Positions 1 to 8,737 of a stretch of DNA of 20,039 nucleotides are shown in pieces (positions within the stretch are counted from its first letter, which is position 1; each line of letters starts with the position of its first letter). The translations under genes were made by a program, and so were the position numbers. The notes under the pieces are model-generated. The model saw only the letters and a program-made list of their open reading frames with translations. It searched no databases and was not told where the DNA came from. The stretch comes from Hypsibius dujardini (lineage: Eukaryota > Tardigrada > Eutardigrada > Parachela > Hypsibiidae), in contig LRSR01012153.1 in assembly GCA_001579985.1 (NCBI GenBank), forward strand, positions 1 to 20,039, given 5' to 3'.

Positions 1-165
1 GTTCAGCCGGGGGGGGGAAGTTTCTTCGGAATAAAAATTGACCCCCCCCGCAGCGGCCCGAATTCATTAGGGGGGAACTCGCTCTAGCGCCCCCCCCCGT
101 TACGCCTCTGCCATGCCGTTACATGCCTATGAAAAGATATTTCAAAACACTTTGTTCATACGTAG
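1..165 (+). other. Intron fragment with homopolymer runs
   Basis: No coding sequence is supported here. The stretch has a G9 run near 10-18, C8 near 43-50, G6 near 71-76 and C9-10 near 90-99. The G and C runs could pair or form unusual structure, and their exact lengths may be unreliable. It is most simply the end of the intron before the exon at 166. Confidence 0.5.
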
Positions 166-3100
166 TTCAACGGAGTGCAACTCTCGGCCTACGAGTCGAT
201 TCTGATGCTGGCACAAGTATGGAGATCATCTTGTCATGTGCATTTATGGGCATACCGCGTGCCTCGAGGTCAATCAATAAACTCGTTCTAGTATCAATAT
301 GTGCTACCTACCCCTGGAATAGGTGATCAACGAGACCTACGACGTCTGGGACGATGTGTCAGCAGCGCAGTTTAACAAACGCTTTTGCAACCGTACCTTC
401 GCACTCCCATGGGAGGACGCAGTCATATCTGAGCAGGGCTTCCGTGCCGTCACTACATACGTTAATCTCTACGACGAAATGGATGAGGAGTTTAAAGTAC
501 GGTGTGCATACGGTATATACGGTGTACATATGGTGTTACAAAATGGGTTACTATAGTCGAAAGGTTTACGGTTAATTATTCGCTAGGCTATGTGGAAGTT
601 CAAAGATGAAAAACTGAAAGCATTGGACGGAAGCGTGAACTTTAAACTCCGCCAGGAAAGTTTCCCACCCAACGCGAAGCCCATCTGTTTTGGGAACAAC
701 AGCGACTGCAGAGATAAATCCGGTATGCACGGATTTGAAAGTTGTTATACAATGTAAAGATCACATTGGAAGCTGTGTATGTACCAGGTTAATCAGAAAT
801 TAATGGCCATCCATCTTGCAGATTGACCCAATTTCTTTACTTCTGAACTCTAAAAACGCAAAAAATTTTGGCAATTCGTATTTCTATTTAAGTGAAAAAA
901 TTCGAGCAAATTACTTCAAGCAGAATTTTTCTGCTAATTTTTTAGCCGATGTCCTTCAAATATTAGAGTTCTGTAGCTGAGTGATTGCTTTAAAATTTAA
1001 TTACGCAGACAATTTGCTATAACTTTCAAACAGACTTTTCTATTAAAGGGATGGCCACTAATTTCTAACTGATCTGGTATGGTTCTTGGATGGTATCACT
1101 CGAATCAAATTGGCTGAATGAAAATTCACCAAGGTTTTTCAATTTGCAGGTACTAACAATAATTATTTCCTACTGTTTCTACTGTTGGTCGGTCTTACTT
1201 ATCCTGCATTTCTGCTAAGGTACTTTCATAAGATTTGGTGTTATAGGCTCCAGAGTAATCTTTTTTTTCCCAAATAGGAAACGAGCGTTAGAAAAGGACA
1301 ACGAATGGTGGAACATGGATATGACTGAGGTGGATTACCAGCTTGGGAAGCGCACTGCCTCCCCCATCAGCATCGCTGGCCATAGCGTCATCCAAACGTC
1401 TCTCGACGGAAGGGAGCTGTCTTACCAAATCGGGCAATATCGCGGCGAGGCAGTGCAGATTATGAAATTCGCCTGGGATATCTCCTTTACCGAAATTGTA
1501 GAAAACAAACGGATTTTGCATGTCCTCAAGCAAGTACGAACAGTACTGTACATTCCTACTTTTGCTGCAATGTGAATCGCCAGAAGTTACGGCTTCTTGT
1601 GTACCCAAATACTTTGCCACACTCGATCACGTGATATTTTCCAGATGCGAACTTTGGATCATCCCAACATCGCTCGCTTTTACGGCCTTTCGTTCATGAA
1701 TACGCAGAAGACCGTACCAAGACAGCTGCTTATCGTCAGCGAGAGCCCACGGAAGGGATTGCTGCGCGATTTCATTGACAGGAACGACCTGGCGTTCAAC
1801 TGGGATTTTCGAGCGTCTCTCATCTGGGACATTCTACGGGTACACACATATATATTATAACTGGTAACTGGACAAAAGCGAAGAGGTTGTTATTGTAACC
1901 GGAAAACGTGCGATCTTTTCAAATGGACCAAAATTAAGGCCTTGTAGTGATAAAGATTGAGCAAAAAAGTTAAACTAAACTCGTGAGTTACAAGAATGCA
2001 TTTTTTTGCTTTGTTTGAGCAAAACGTAAAGCAAAATGGGCTGGGCCAACTGTTGAGGGTACCGTATTCCCCCGATCTCAAGGGACAGTTAAGCCCCACC
2101 CCCTCCAGTCATCGGTTGACTGTTCAATCGGATTCACTGTGTCGTGATTGGTTGAAATTAAAGACCAACTTGGCAGCGATTGATTGACTGATTAAGCGGA
2201 ATTTCTAGACGCAGAGATTGAATCAGTTGGTTGATTGATTGTAGGTAAACAATAGCAAACGTTGATGAACAAATAAGATCCGGGGTGGATCAAATTAACT
2301 GGTAGGGCAAAAAGTATCCCTTGAGAGAGGGGGATTACGGTAGTCAATTGCTGAAAACGCCCAACATCCGAGTCGAGCCACAGATGCAAAGCCCTAGCTT
2401 CGTCGACAACAACGATCGTGCTCGAAATTTCAACTCAAACAGCTTCCAACGATCGAAGCCCCTACCAAGTCGCATTCAAGAATGAAGCATGCTTGCTACT
2501 GAGAGCTAGTCGGGATGGTTTATCAAGACCATTAGGCTTGGCTCGCTGTTGATACAACGAAATCGACACTGCAGCTCACATAATAATATTCCTGAGAGCT
2601 AACGAACAAAACAAAACGACCAACTTGCTTACTCGACAAAACGCCATCGGTCCACCGAACTGCGCTAGCCTGAAACATTGTGGGTTGGTGGCGCCATAAG
2701 TGCTTGCTAACGATAAGTTGAACTAGAAAGGGTTCAAGTTCTCCATCATTCGCAACAACAACAGTTCTATTGACAAAGGGATGGAGCATAACCGTGCACT
2801 GGAATAATCATCAACAACAACTACAGTAACACCGTCATGAAATTGATCATGATCATGTCTTTGCAGGCGCTCCAATATATTCACGACAGTCCGTTACGGT
2901 TCCACGGCTCGTTGACCTTTCTAAGCCTCATCATTGATCAGCATTTTACGCTGAAAGTTTCACGGTCAGGCGCTTACCAATTCTATGAAGCCGTCAGTGA
3001 AGGCCAGAGCTTTAGTTTCCCCGTTGTTTTGGTGGCTAACTTGTGGCTGGCACCTGAGGCCGTCAAGTTGGATTCGTCATCCTTAATATGTCGCGCACAT

Positions 3101-5446
3101 CCGGAAGCCAAATCCGACAGCTTCAGCTTGGGTGTAGTTCTCTACGAAATATGCTCACGAAATGTGCCGTTTGAGGTGGACGTATCCGACATTTGTTCCA
3201 TCAAAAGTAAGTTCATCTTTGTACCCAGAAGGTTTCTTGTTTCAAATAGGCGGCTAGAATCCACCTTCTCCGTTTTATCCTCATTATTTTTACGAGTGCT
3301 GACCAACGTCCCTTTGACATAACAAATTTGATCATAACAAATTTGATAATTTTAGAAAAATTCAATCATTTAGTATATGATCCCGAAAGTTTGAACTATG
3401 GCCGAACAAATGGTTTGTCTACAACCCTTGGAGGGAAGATAAAAGTGGGCGTTTTGGTTTTTCATTCAGCACTCGCTCAGAAAATGTCCAATATTTAGAG
3501 ATTGAATCTTTTTTTACGAATAAGCAATTAGGATTCTAAAAAACTAATCCGCATCTTATCGGGTTAGAGGACATTGCTCGACATCGGAAAATAGGAAGGG
3601 GAAAGAGATGGGGATTTGTAGCTTAAGCCCTCTAGATGGTTTTCGATGACCTCAATCCGCCATTGCACACACGGCGCTTGTAATGCTAACTTATTATGCT
3701 ATTTGTCAAACTAAGGTAAGCTTCAGGAAATACAATCGGGTGGACTGAACGTCGACGACTATGTCGTGCCTACCGATTCTCCGTCCGCGATCGTTCAAAT
3801 CATGAAACGCTGCTGGTCGTACGATCCCGTCAACCGGCCATCTATCTTGGAGGCAGCCGACGCCTTGATCCACTTTCTCCCCGACAGCGACATGTCTGTC
3901 GCTGAGGGCATCTTACGACGTCTCGAACAGTACAACCATGAACTCGAAGACACCGTTCGTGCTCGAAAGGAGGCGCTCCACGTGGAACGGAACAAAGTGG
4001 ACGCTTTACTCGGCAACATTCTCCCCAGGTAAACAGGACTGCCTGAGTCACAATAAAAAACAACAAAGCAGCATTCCTCATTTGAAGGTCGATCGTGCAA
4101 AGACTCCGAAATGGCGAAACCTCTTTTCCGGACTTCTACGCCTCAGTTACGGTGCTGTTCAGTGCGATCCCTGCGTTCAACGATATGGTGGCGCAGTGCG
4201 CACCCTTTTCCATTGTGGATTTTCTGCATCGCCTTTACTCCACCATGGATGAAGTAATCGGCCGAGAGGATGTCTATAAAGTCGAAACCATTAAGGACTC
4301 ATATATGGTATGATGATACTGTACCTTCCGTGAACTAATAACACCTTTGTGCGCTCATTTACTCTCTTCGTTTCTCCTCATATTTACGCTGTTTCCAGGT
4401 GGCAAGCGGGCTACCCGAACGGAATGGTGACCGCCACGCAGTATGTGTGGCCAAAGTCGCGCTGAAGATTTTGGAGGCGAGTTCTGCCGTACCATCGCCC
4501 TTTGAGTATATCGGGATATGTTCTTATCCAAAGCTGCGCATCGGCATCAACACTGGTTCGTACAGTACCTAAACGACACATTTTTTTTTCCTCTAAGATA
4601 TTTGCGGATTGAGTTCGGCCTCGAGGTGTAGTAACAGGGAGAAAAAGAAGGAAGGGGAAGGGGAAGGAACTTGTGTAGCCTAAGCCCTGGAGGGGTGGCC
4701 TCCCCTCTCGCCGGGCCAAGAGGGAGAGGCAAGCTTTACATGTAAAAAGTTCAAAAATGTTTGCAACCCCTCGCGGAGCGATCGGGATTGGCTAGAGAGA
4801 CACACATTAAGATCACATTCATCTTCGTTATGCTGAACCTAGATAACTGTCCATGGAGTTGTATTATGTGGTCGGGGATTGTGAGTTAAAGATTTATTGT
4901 GCTTTAGGACCATGCGTGGCTGCGGTTATCGGACAAAAACAACCCCATTATTGCCTGTGGGTATTATGACCAAGGTTCTCTCGTGTGATGATGATCAGTG
5001 GTGAATATGAAACCCGGTTTCTTTCAGGGTTGGAGATACCGTCAACATTGCAAGCCGCATGGAAAGCCACGGGGAAGGTGTGCAACGCAACACGCATATT
5101 TGAATCTACGATGCATTGCCGTTATTTGGGATTATGGAGTTATTTTTAACTTGTTTCGCCCAATACAGAGCTAAAGATTCATATCACGACTGCCACGAAG
5201 GAATTACTGGACGGTGACAGGTTTTTTCAAGTAGACTACAGAGGAATGACCGCCATCAAAGTGAAGCATAAGTCCAAATAGCCTTCCAAAGTATCTTGTG
5301 CGATTCAAGGCGCATGGATTTTTTGTCTTTTGCAGGGCAAAGGCGAGCTGAAAACATTCTGGTTAGCAGCAGCAAAATTCAGCCGCACACCCATCATGAC
5401 ATTTGAACATCGTGTGCTTCCACGTGAGCAGAAGGAAAATGTCTGA
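166..5446 (+). CDS. Receptor-type (membrane) guanylate cyclase, 5' partial, degenerate metal site
   Basis: Likely exons: 166-216, 323-496, 587-722, 1150-1219, 1278-1533, 1645-1839, 2867-3206, 3716-4028, 4088-4307, 4399-4555, 4908-4956, 5028-5077, 5169-5260, 5336-5446 (about 737 aa; families usually run to about 1050, so the N-terminus lies upstream). Order seen: end of a natriuretic-receptor-like ectodomain (NET and NRT glycosylation sites, PPNAKPICFG before a second Cys); one membrane segment (YFLLFLLLVGLTYPAFLL); a kinase-homology domain with HGSL in the catalytic-loop position and LWLAPEAV; dimerisation helix (LRRLEQYNHELEDTV, ALLGNILPR); cyclase domain (VYKVETIKDSYMVASGLPER, YCLVGDTVNIASRMESHGE, GKGELKTFW). 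Members of this family make cGMP from GTP at the plasma membrane. Here the first metal-binding Asp is Ala (FSAIPAFN), so activity as a homodimer is doubtful. The first exon's acceptor is weak (position 165, or 175); an in-frame stop at 163-165 limits it upstream. Confidence 0.9.
1150..1219 (+). other. Exon encoding the single transmembrane segment of the guanylate cyclase
   Basis: This 70-nt exon follows a TTTGCAG acceptor and ends before GTACTT. It enters in phase 1 from the exon ending at 722 and leaves in phase 2 to the exon starting at 1278. It translates to GTNNNYFLLFLLLVGLTYPA followed by FLLR, one hydrophobic helix ending in a basic stop-transfer (RKR with the next exon). It sits exactly between the Cys-containing juxtamembrane exon and the intracellular exon beginning KRALEKDNEWW, as in natriuretic peptide receptors. 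Confidence 0.85.
1840..2866 (+). other. Longest intron of the guanylate cyclase gene
   Basis: Donor GGGTACAC at 1839/1840; acceptor TTTGCAG at 2866. The flanking protein is contiguous (FNWDFRASLIWDILR then ALQYIHDSPL) when compared with natriuretic receptors, so no exon appears to be missing. It contains degenerate GATTG/TTGATTGA runs at about 2110-2242 and short CAA repeats at about 2750-2825. Nothing else was recognised. Confidence 0.6.
3318..3347. repeat. 15-bp perfect tandem duplication
   Basis: CATAACAAATTTGAT occurs at 3318-3332 and again immediately at 3333-3347, inside a cyclase intron. It is too short to assign to any element. Confidence 0.85.
3593..3644. repeat. Dispersed repeat, copy 1
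   Basis: This runs from AGGAAGGGGAAA to TTTGTAGCTTAAGCCCTCT and resembles 4647-4700 (AGGAAGGGGAAG, then TGTGTAGCCTAAGCCCTGG). Both copies are in introns of the same gene and in the same orientation. It may be the remnant of an unknown interspersed repeat. Confidence 0.55.
4088..5380 (+). other. Guanylate cyclase catalytic domain (class III), exons 9-14
   Basis: Residues can be assigned against class III cyclases. The first metal Asp position is Ala (codon GCG, 4164-4166). The second metal Asp is kept (GAC, 4296-4298), but the Gly before it is Lys. The guanine-specifying Glu (4284-4286) and Cys (4952-4954) are kept, as are the transition-state Asn (5044-5046) and Arg (5056-5058). A basic GKG motif closes the domain. 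Two very short exons (49 and 50 nt) carry the Cys and the Asn/Arg. The 49-nt exon must end at 4956 with donor GTGGGT; the adjacent GTATTA would break the frame. Confidence 0.85.
4556..4907 (+). repeat. Guanylate cyclase intron with dispersed repeat copy 2 and G/C-rich hairpin
   Basis: The intron lies between phase-matched exons (INTG, then GPCVAAVIGQ). The second copy of the dispersed repeat is at about 4647-4700. It is followed by GAGGGG (4690-4695) and CCCCTC (4702-4707), which can pair as a short stem. No coding content is evident. Confidence 0.55.
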
Positions 5447-5982
5447 TAAATTGGAAGTCATTACATGAGTGTAGTTCATTCTTTATGCGGTCAGTCGCTT
5501 CGTTACTAATCCTCTTTTTCCAAAGTGAATTTGATTATGCGAGTGTATCCGTGCCATGCCACCTGTCCCACTTTGTCAGGCAAGACATTGGGAAATACGT
5601 TTGGCAGCAGCACGCCTTCTATGAGAGCCGTGGTAAAATAATATCTACACGGTTTGTTAATGCGTGCTTCTGTTCATGCACAAGCCAGATGACCAACTCG
5701 TCATTGAGATGGTGTGCTATCTGATGAATAGAAAGAGGAGTTAAAATGTCGCTCTCTGTACGAGGAGTCTGGCTAAGTCCTCCCCCCCATGTTTTCTGTT
5801 CAAATTCGAGCCACTTTGAAACATAAATATTAATAAGCCAAATATAGCGACATTGATATGATGGCCTTTTAATCCTGATCAAAATGGGACTCAGCCGAAT
5901 GTTTTAGGTGTAACCTGTTCAGTAATAATTTGTCTCAAGAGATGAAGAATCAGACAGAAAGGCCGATTTTTGTTAACTAAAA

Positions 5983-6011
5983 TCGAAGTGGGCACTGTGT
6001 ACCCACTTCGA
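5983..6011. repeat. Perfect 10-bp inverted repeat with 9-nt loop
   Basis: TCGAAGTGGG (5983-5992) and CCCACTTCGA (6002-6011) are exact reverse complements around a 9-nt spacer. It lies about 540 bp downstream of the cyclase stop. No U-tract follows, and it is far shorter than a microRNA precursor stem. Function unknown. Confidence 0.8.
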
Positions 6012-6524
6012 CTTCTACATTATGAGCACATAATGTTTAATACGTTTAACAAACAGATGTTCCACGGATTAAAGAGCCTGCTCTATAAATTGATCTGAAT
6101 AGTCAGAATTATGCATTTGCTTTTATGTGACAACCACGAAAGTGGACCTGTGCCGAAAGTTACGAGGCTTTTGTTTGAAACACATGAACATCTATACCAA
6201 AATCTTAGTAAAACCAAAAATGGACTTCCAATTGTTCTCGTGCAATCGAAAGTAAATGCAAACTTATCTTACCAGGCCCTTCAGGACCTGTGGGCGTAAG
6301 CTGCAAGCTATGTAGCGCACTGAGAATAATTGCTCACGAACAGGCGGGACTATAATTCAAATATTTTAAAGACAGGCAAAATTTCTAGGGCGTAGAATTG
6401 CGTATTACATATATGGAACTGGCAGTCCAATGATCAGTTTTATCAAATGCTCCCTCCTTGGCTACAACATCATTTAGTGTCATTTAACAACCGCACCCCG
6501 GGGGGGGGGGGAATAGAAAAAAAT

Positions 6525-6592
6525 ATTTCGTCCGGTAATTGAACCGCTGCCCTTCTCGCATAAGATAGAGCACCTACCGCTGAGCTCACAGA
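6525..6592 (-). ncRNA. tRNA-like sequence (tRNA pseudogene or tRNA-derived SINE head)
   Basis: Read on the - strand there is an A-box-like TGAGCTCAGCGGTAG (complement of 6574-6588) and, about 30 nt later, a B-box-like GGTTCAATTACC (complement of 6534-6545), at normal tRNA spacing. A run of seven T follows the T-arm region, as at an RNA polymerase III terminator. The D-stem can pair (GAGC/GCTC). The T-stem and acceptor stem do not pair properly and the anticodon loop is ambiguous, so a working tRNA is unlikely. A tRNA-derived short interspersed element is equally possible. Confidence 0.5.
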
Positions 6593-6973
6593 GATACACA
6601 AATGAAATAACGAAATTCACAACGGGGAAGATACTTAGAATACAAAATCGACTGACCAGTAATCAATACATTGTACCGGTACTCGTCCTTTGCCAACACT
6701 AAATAATTTTAAACTCTGTGAATAACGAAACTTTTGAAATAGACACTTTTTCCCCATTTTCAGCCTTTTCAAACATACTCTGGAAAAACTTCTAAATCCA
6801 TATAAAATGGGTGTTACAAACGGGACTCCGTTTGGTTACCTTTTTATTTAAAGGACCTAAAAGAGTTACAAGCTGCTATGTTACACAATATGGAACGGTG
6901 TCTAAGATAGTAAATTTAACCGTATCTTGGATAGTGTTTGTCGGGAGGGGCTGAAACTTAATATTTCACTCAC

Positions 6974-7075
6974 GGGGCAGTGGTAATACTTGAACAATCA
7001 ACCAATCAAGTACGCTCCCATTGCTCCGCAGCTCTGCTGATTGATCGGTTGATTATTCAAGTATGTCCCTGCCCC
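6974..7075. repeat. Imperfect inverted repeat, arms about 36 bp, loop about 31 bp
   Basis: Left arm 6974-7009 and the reverse complement of right arm 7041-7075 share GGGGCAG, ATACTTGAA, AATCAACC and ATCAA in order, with few mismatches between. It lies about 190 bp upstream of the LDAH start codon. No clear target-site duplication was seen at the edges. It could be a small fold-back element or a structured part of the LDAH promoter or 5' UTR. Confidence 0.75.
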
Positions 7076-7264
7076 GCCCCTTTTGCCCATTTCCGGGACC
7101 CTCCATTAGATTAAATTCTGTCGCTTCCTGTGGTAGATGCGCTTTCATCGCTATTTACCCATCCTGCACCCAAATTAATTTACCCGGTTATTTTAAATTT
7201 GTCTACCATCTCCTCTGACTGATATTTTGATATTATTCCCTACGGTATAGTTTTGCGAATTATC

Positions 7265-8737
7265 ATGGGTTTTTCTCCTTCCCACAGTTACTCTTGGGAT
7301 AAAGTTCTCGGTGTAGAGACCCAACTGCTCAAAGTGGGCCACTTCGTAAAAACTTTGGACTCTGCAGGCAACGTTACACATTCTGGGAATCGTCTCATCT
7401 TAATTATTCCAGGTACGCGTACAATTCGAGCACCCTGAAACGAGGGCTTGTAAGGATGCGGTGCAGCGCGGTGAGCCTTTGCGTAAGAAAAGTAAGTGGT
7501 TACTTTACACATCCCACTCTGCTGTTAAAAACAGGTAATCCCGGATGCGTTGAATTTTATCAAGAGTTTGCGCTTGCCCTGTGGAAGGAACTCGGATGTA
7601 AAACTCCAATATGGGGCATTTCACATGCTGGGCATATATTTCACGAGCATCTGAGTAAAGAAACATTCGGTAAGAACTGGACCATTTGAATGAAGCGTTG
7701 CCGGTTTCTGACTGGACCTTGCCGTTGATTGGTCTCTTAATTATTCGTGTGAAATAAGCTTAAATCGAGGGATCATGGGCTTGGTTGATTGATTAGTTTG
7801 AACGATTGTCTCAATTGATTTGGATGCTCCAATTGTATAGTATGTACAATAAACGTCACTCAGTGCATACAGTTATGCATGCACACGGACAGAAGCCCCG
7901 CGTAAATTAGAAGGGCGAACGCTTGCTTGATTTTGATTTTCAGTATGAACATTGAGTGTGAAAGCGTGGCCTATCAATCGATTTTAAGTTTTGAGTAAGA
8001 GGTGTCAGAAAATTTACCACAGAGATGACTGGCTTGTGGACCATGGCGTTCACATGCCTGGGTAATGATGCTTGCTAACTTTCGCAGGTGGAGATTCCTA
8101 TCCAACTCTAAAATTCCAAATCGACCACAAGTGCTCGTTTATTCAGGAGCACATTCCGGCGGACGTAGAGGAAATCATCCTCATCGGCCACTCCATCGGC
8201 TCGTACATTTCCCTTCACGCCGCACGTCAAACTACCGACAGCCGCATCTCCCACGTCATCGGCCTCTTCCCGACGATCGAACGGATGGCCCTGACACCGC
8301 GTGGGCGAGTTGTCACCCCCATGCTGAGATACGGTCGCTGGCTACTCTACCTCATCGTGGCTGTCTTCGCGCACCTGCCGAACCGTTTGCAAGGGGCATT
8401 TTTTCGGTACTTCCTGCCCGATTTGACGGGCCATCTGTACGACGGGGCGCGGAACTTGGCGCGTCTGCCGAGTGCACGGAACTGCGCGCTGATGGCGCTG
8501 GACGAGATGGAGCAGGTGAATGAGCTGGATGAGCGGCTTCTGGACGAGAATGAGCAGCGGAGGATCATTTTGTATTACGGTCGTGGTGATCATTGGAGTC
8601 CGGTGGAGTTCCACACGCAGCTTGTGGAGGTGTTTCCTGGGCGGGAGTTTCACTTGTGTGAACGGGGCTTTCAGCATGCGTTTGTGATTGGTGATGTTGC
8701 TCCAGTGGCCGCACTCGTTTCCACCTGGTTACAATGA
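7265..8737 (+). CDS. LDAH: Lipid droplet-associated hydrolase (LDAH, C2orf43 family)
   Basis: Exons 7265-7412, 7535-7669 and 8088-8737 join in phase to 310 aa; the human protein is about 325. Family signatures seen: VETQLLKVG near the N-terminus, IIPGNPGCVEFY (across the first splice), GISHAGH, FQIDHKCSFI, the nucleophile elbow LIGHSIGSY, LFPTIERMALTPRGRVVTP, and YYGRGDHWSP. The likely alpha/beta-hydrolase triad is Ser130 (GHSIG), Asp262 (GRGDHW) and His291 (FQHAF). Family members sit on lipid droplets and are implicated in lipid turnover; their exact substrate is debated. The ATG at 7265 gives an N-terminus close in length to known homologues. TTCTCCTTCCCACAG at 7273-7287 also resembles a splice acceptor, so the first exon could instead start at 7288 after an unseen upstream exon. 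Confidence 0.93.
7670..8087 (+). other. LDAH second intron
   Basis: Donor CGGTAAGAAC after KETFG; acceptor TTTCGCAG before GGDSYPTLKF. It contains a degenerate GGTTGATTGATT run at about 7783-7822, a motif also found in other introns of the window. Nothing else was recognised. Confidence 0.6.

Larger units (their letters stand above)
3207..3715 (+). other. Guanylate cyclase intron with short repeats
   Basis: Donor AGTAAGTT at 3207; acceptor CTAAG at 3715, chosen because it keeps phase (IKSKLQEIQSGG). It holds a perfect 15-bp tandem duplication at 3318-3347 and, at about 3593-3644, one copy of a dispersed G/A-rich repeat whose other copy is at about 4647-4700. Confidence 0.55.
5447..7264. other. 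Intergenic region between the cyclase and LDAH genes
   Basis: No gene is supported. It contains a perfect 10-bp hairpin (5983-6011), a tRNA-like sequence on the - strand (about 6525-6592), a poly(G) run (about 6500-6511) and a long imperfect inverted repeat (6974-7075). A 62-codon ATG frame at 6111-6299 has no recognisable motif. No AATAAA follows the cyclase stop closely, so its 3' end cannot be placed. An alternative last cyclase exon near 5525-5640 is possible (see findings). Confidence 0.5.

Noticed and set aside
4308-4398. Premature stop after YMV making the cyclase a pseudogene
   Set aside because: The stop lies past a GTATGA donor at 4308; splicing to 4399 restores VASGLPERNG in frame, and all later exons also join in phase.
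6111-6299. 62-codon ATG frame between the cyclase and LDAH genes
   Set aside because: It has no recognised domain or signal peptide and no splice support. It is kept only as a note within the intergenic entry.
8065-8523. 152-codon frame overlapping LDAH exon 3
   Set aside because: It is a different frame of the same exon, which carries the GHSIGS hydrolase motif in the accepted frame.
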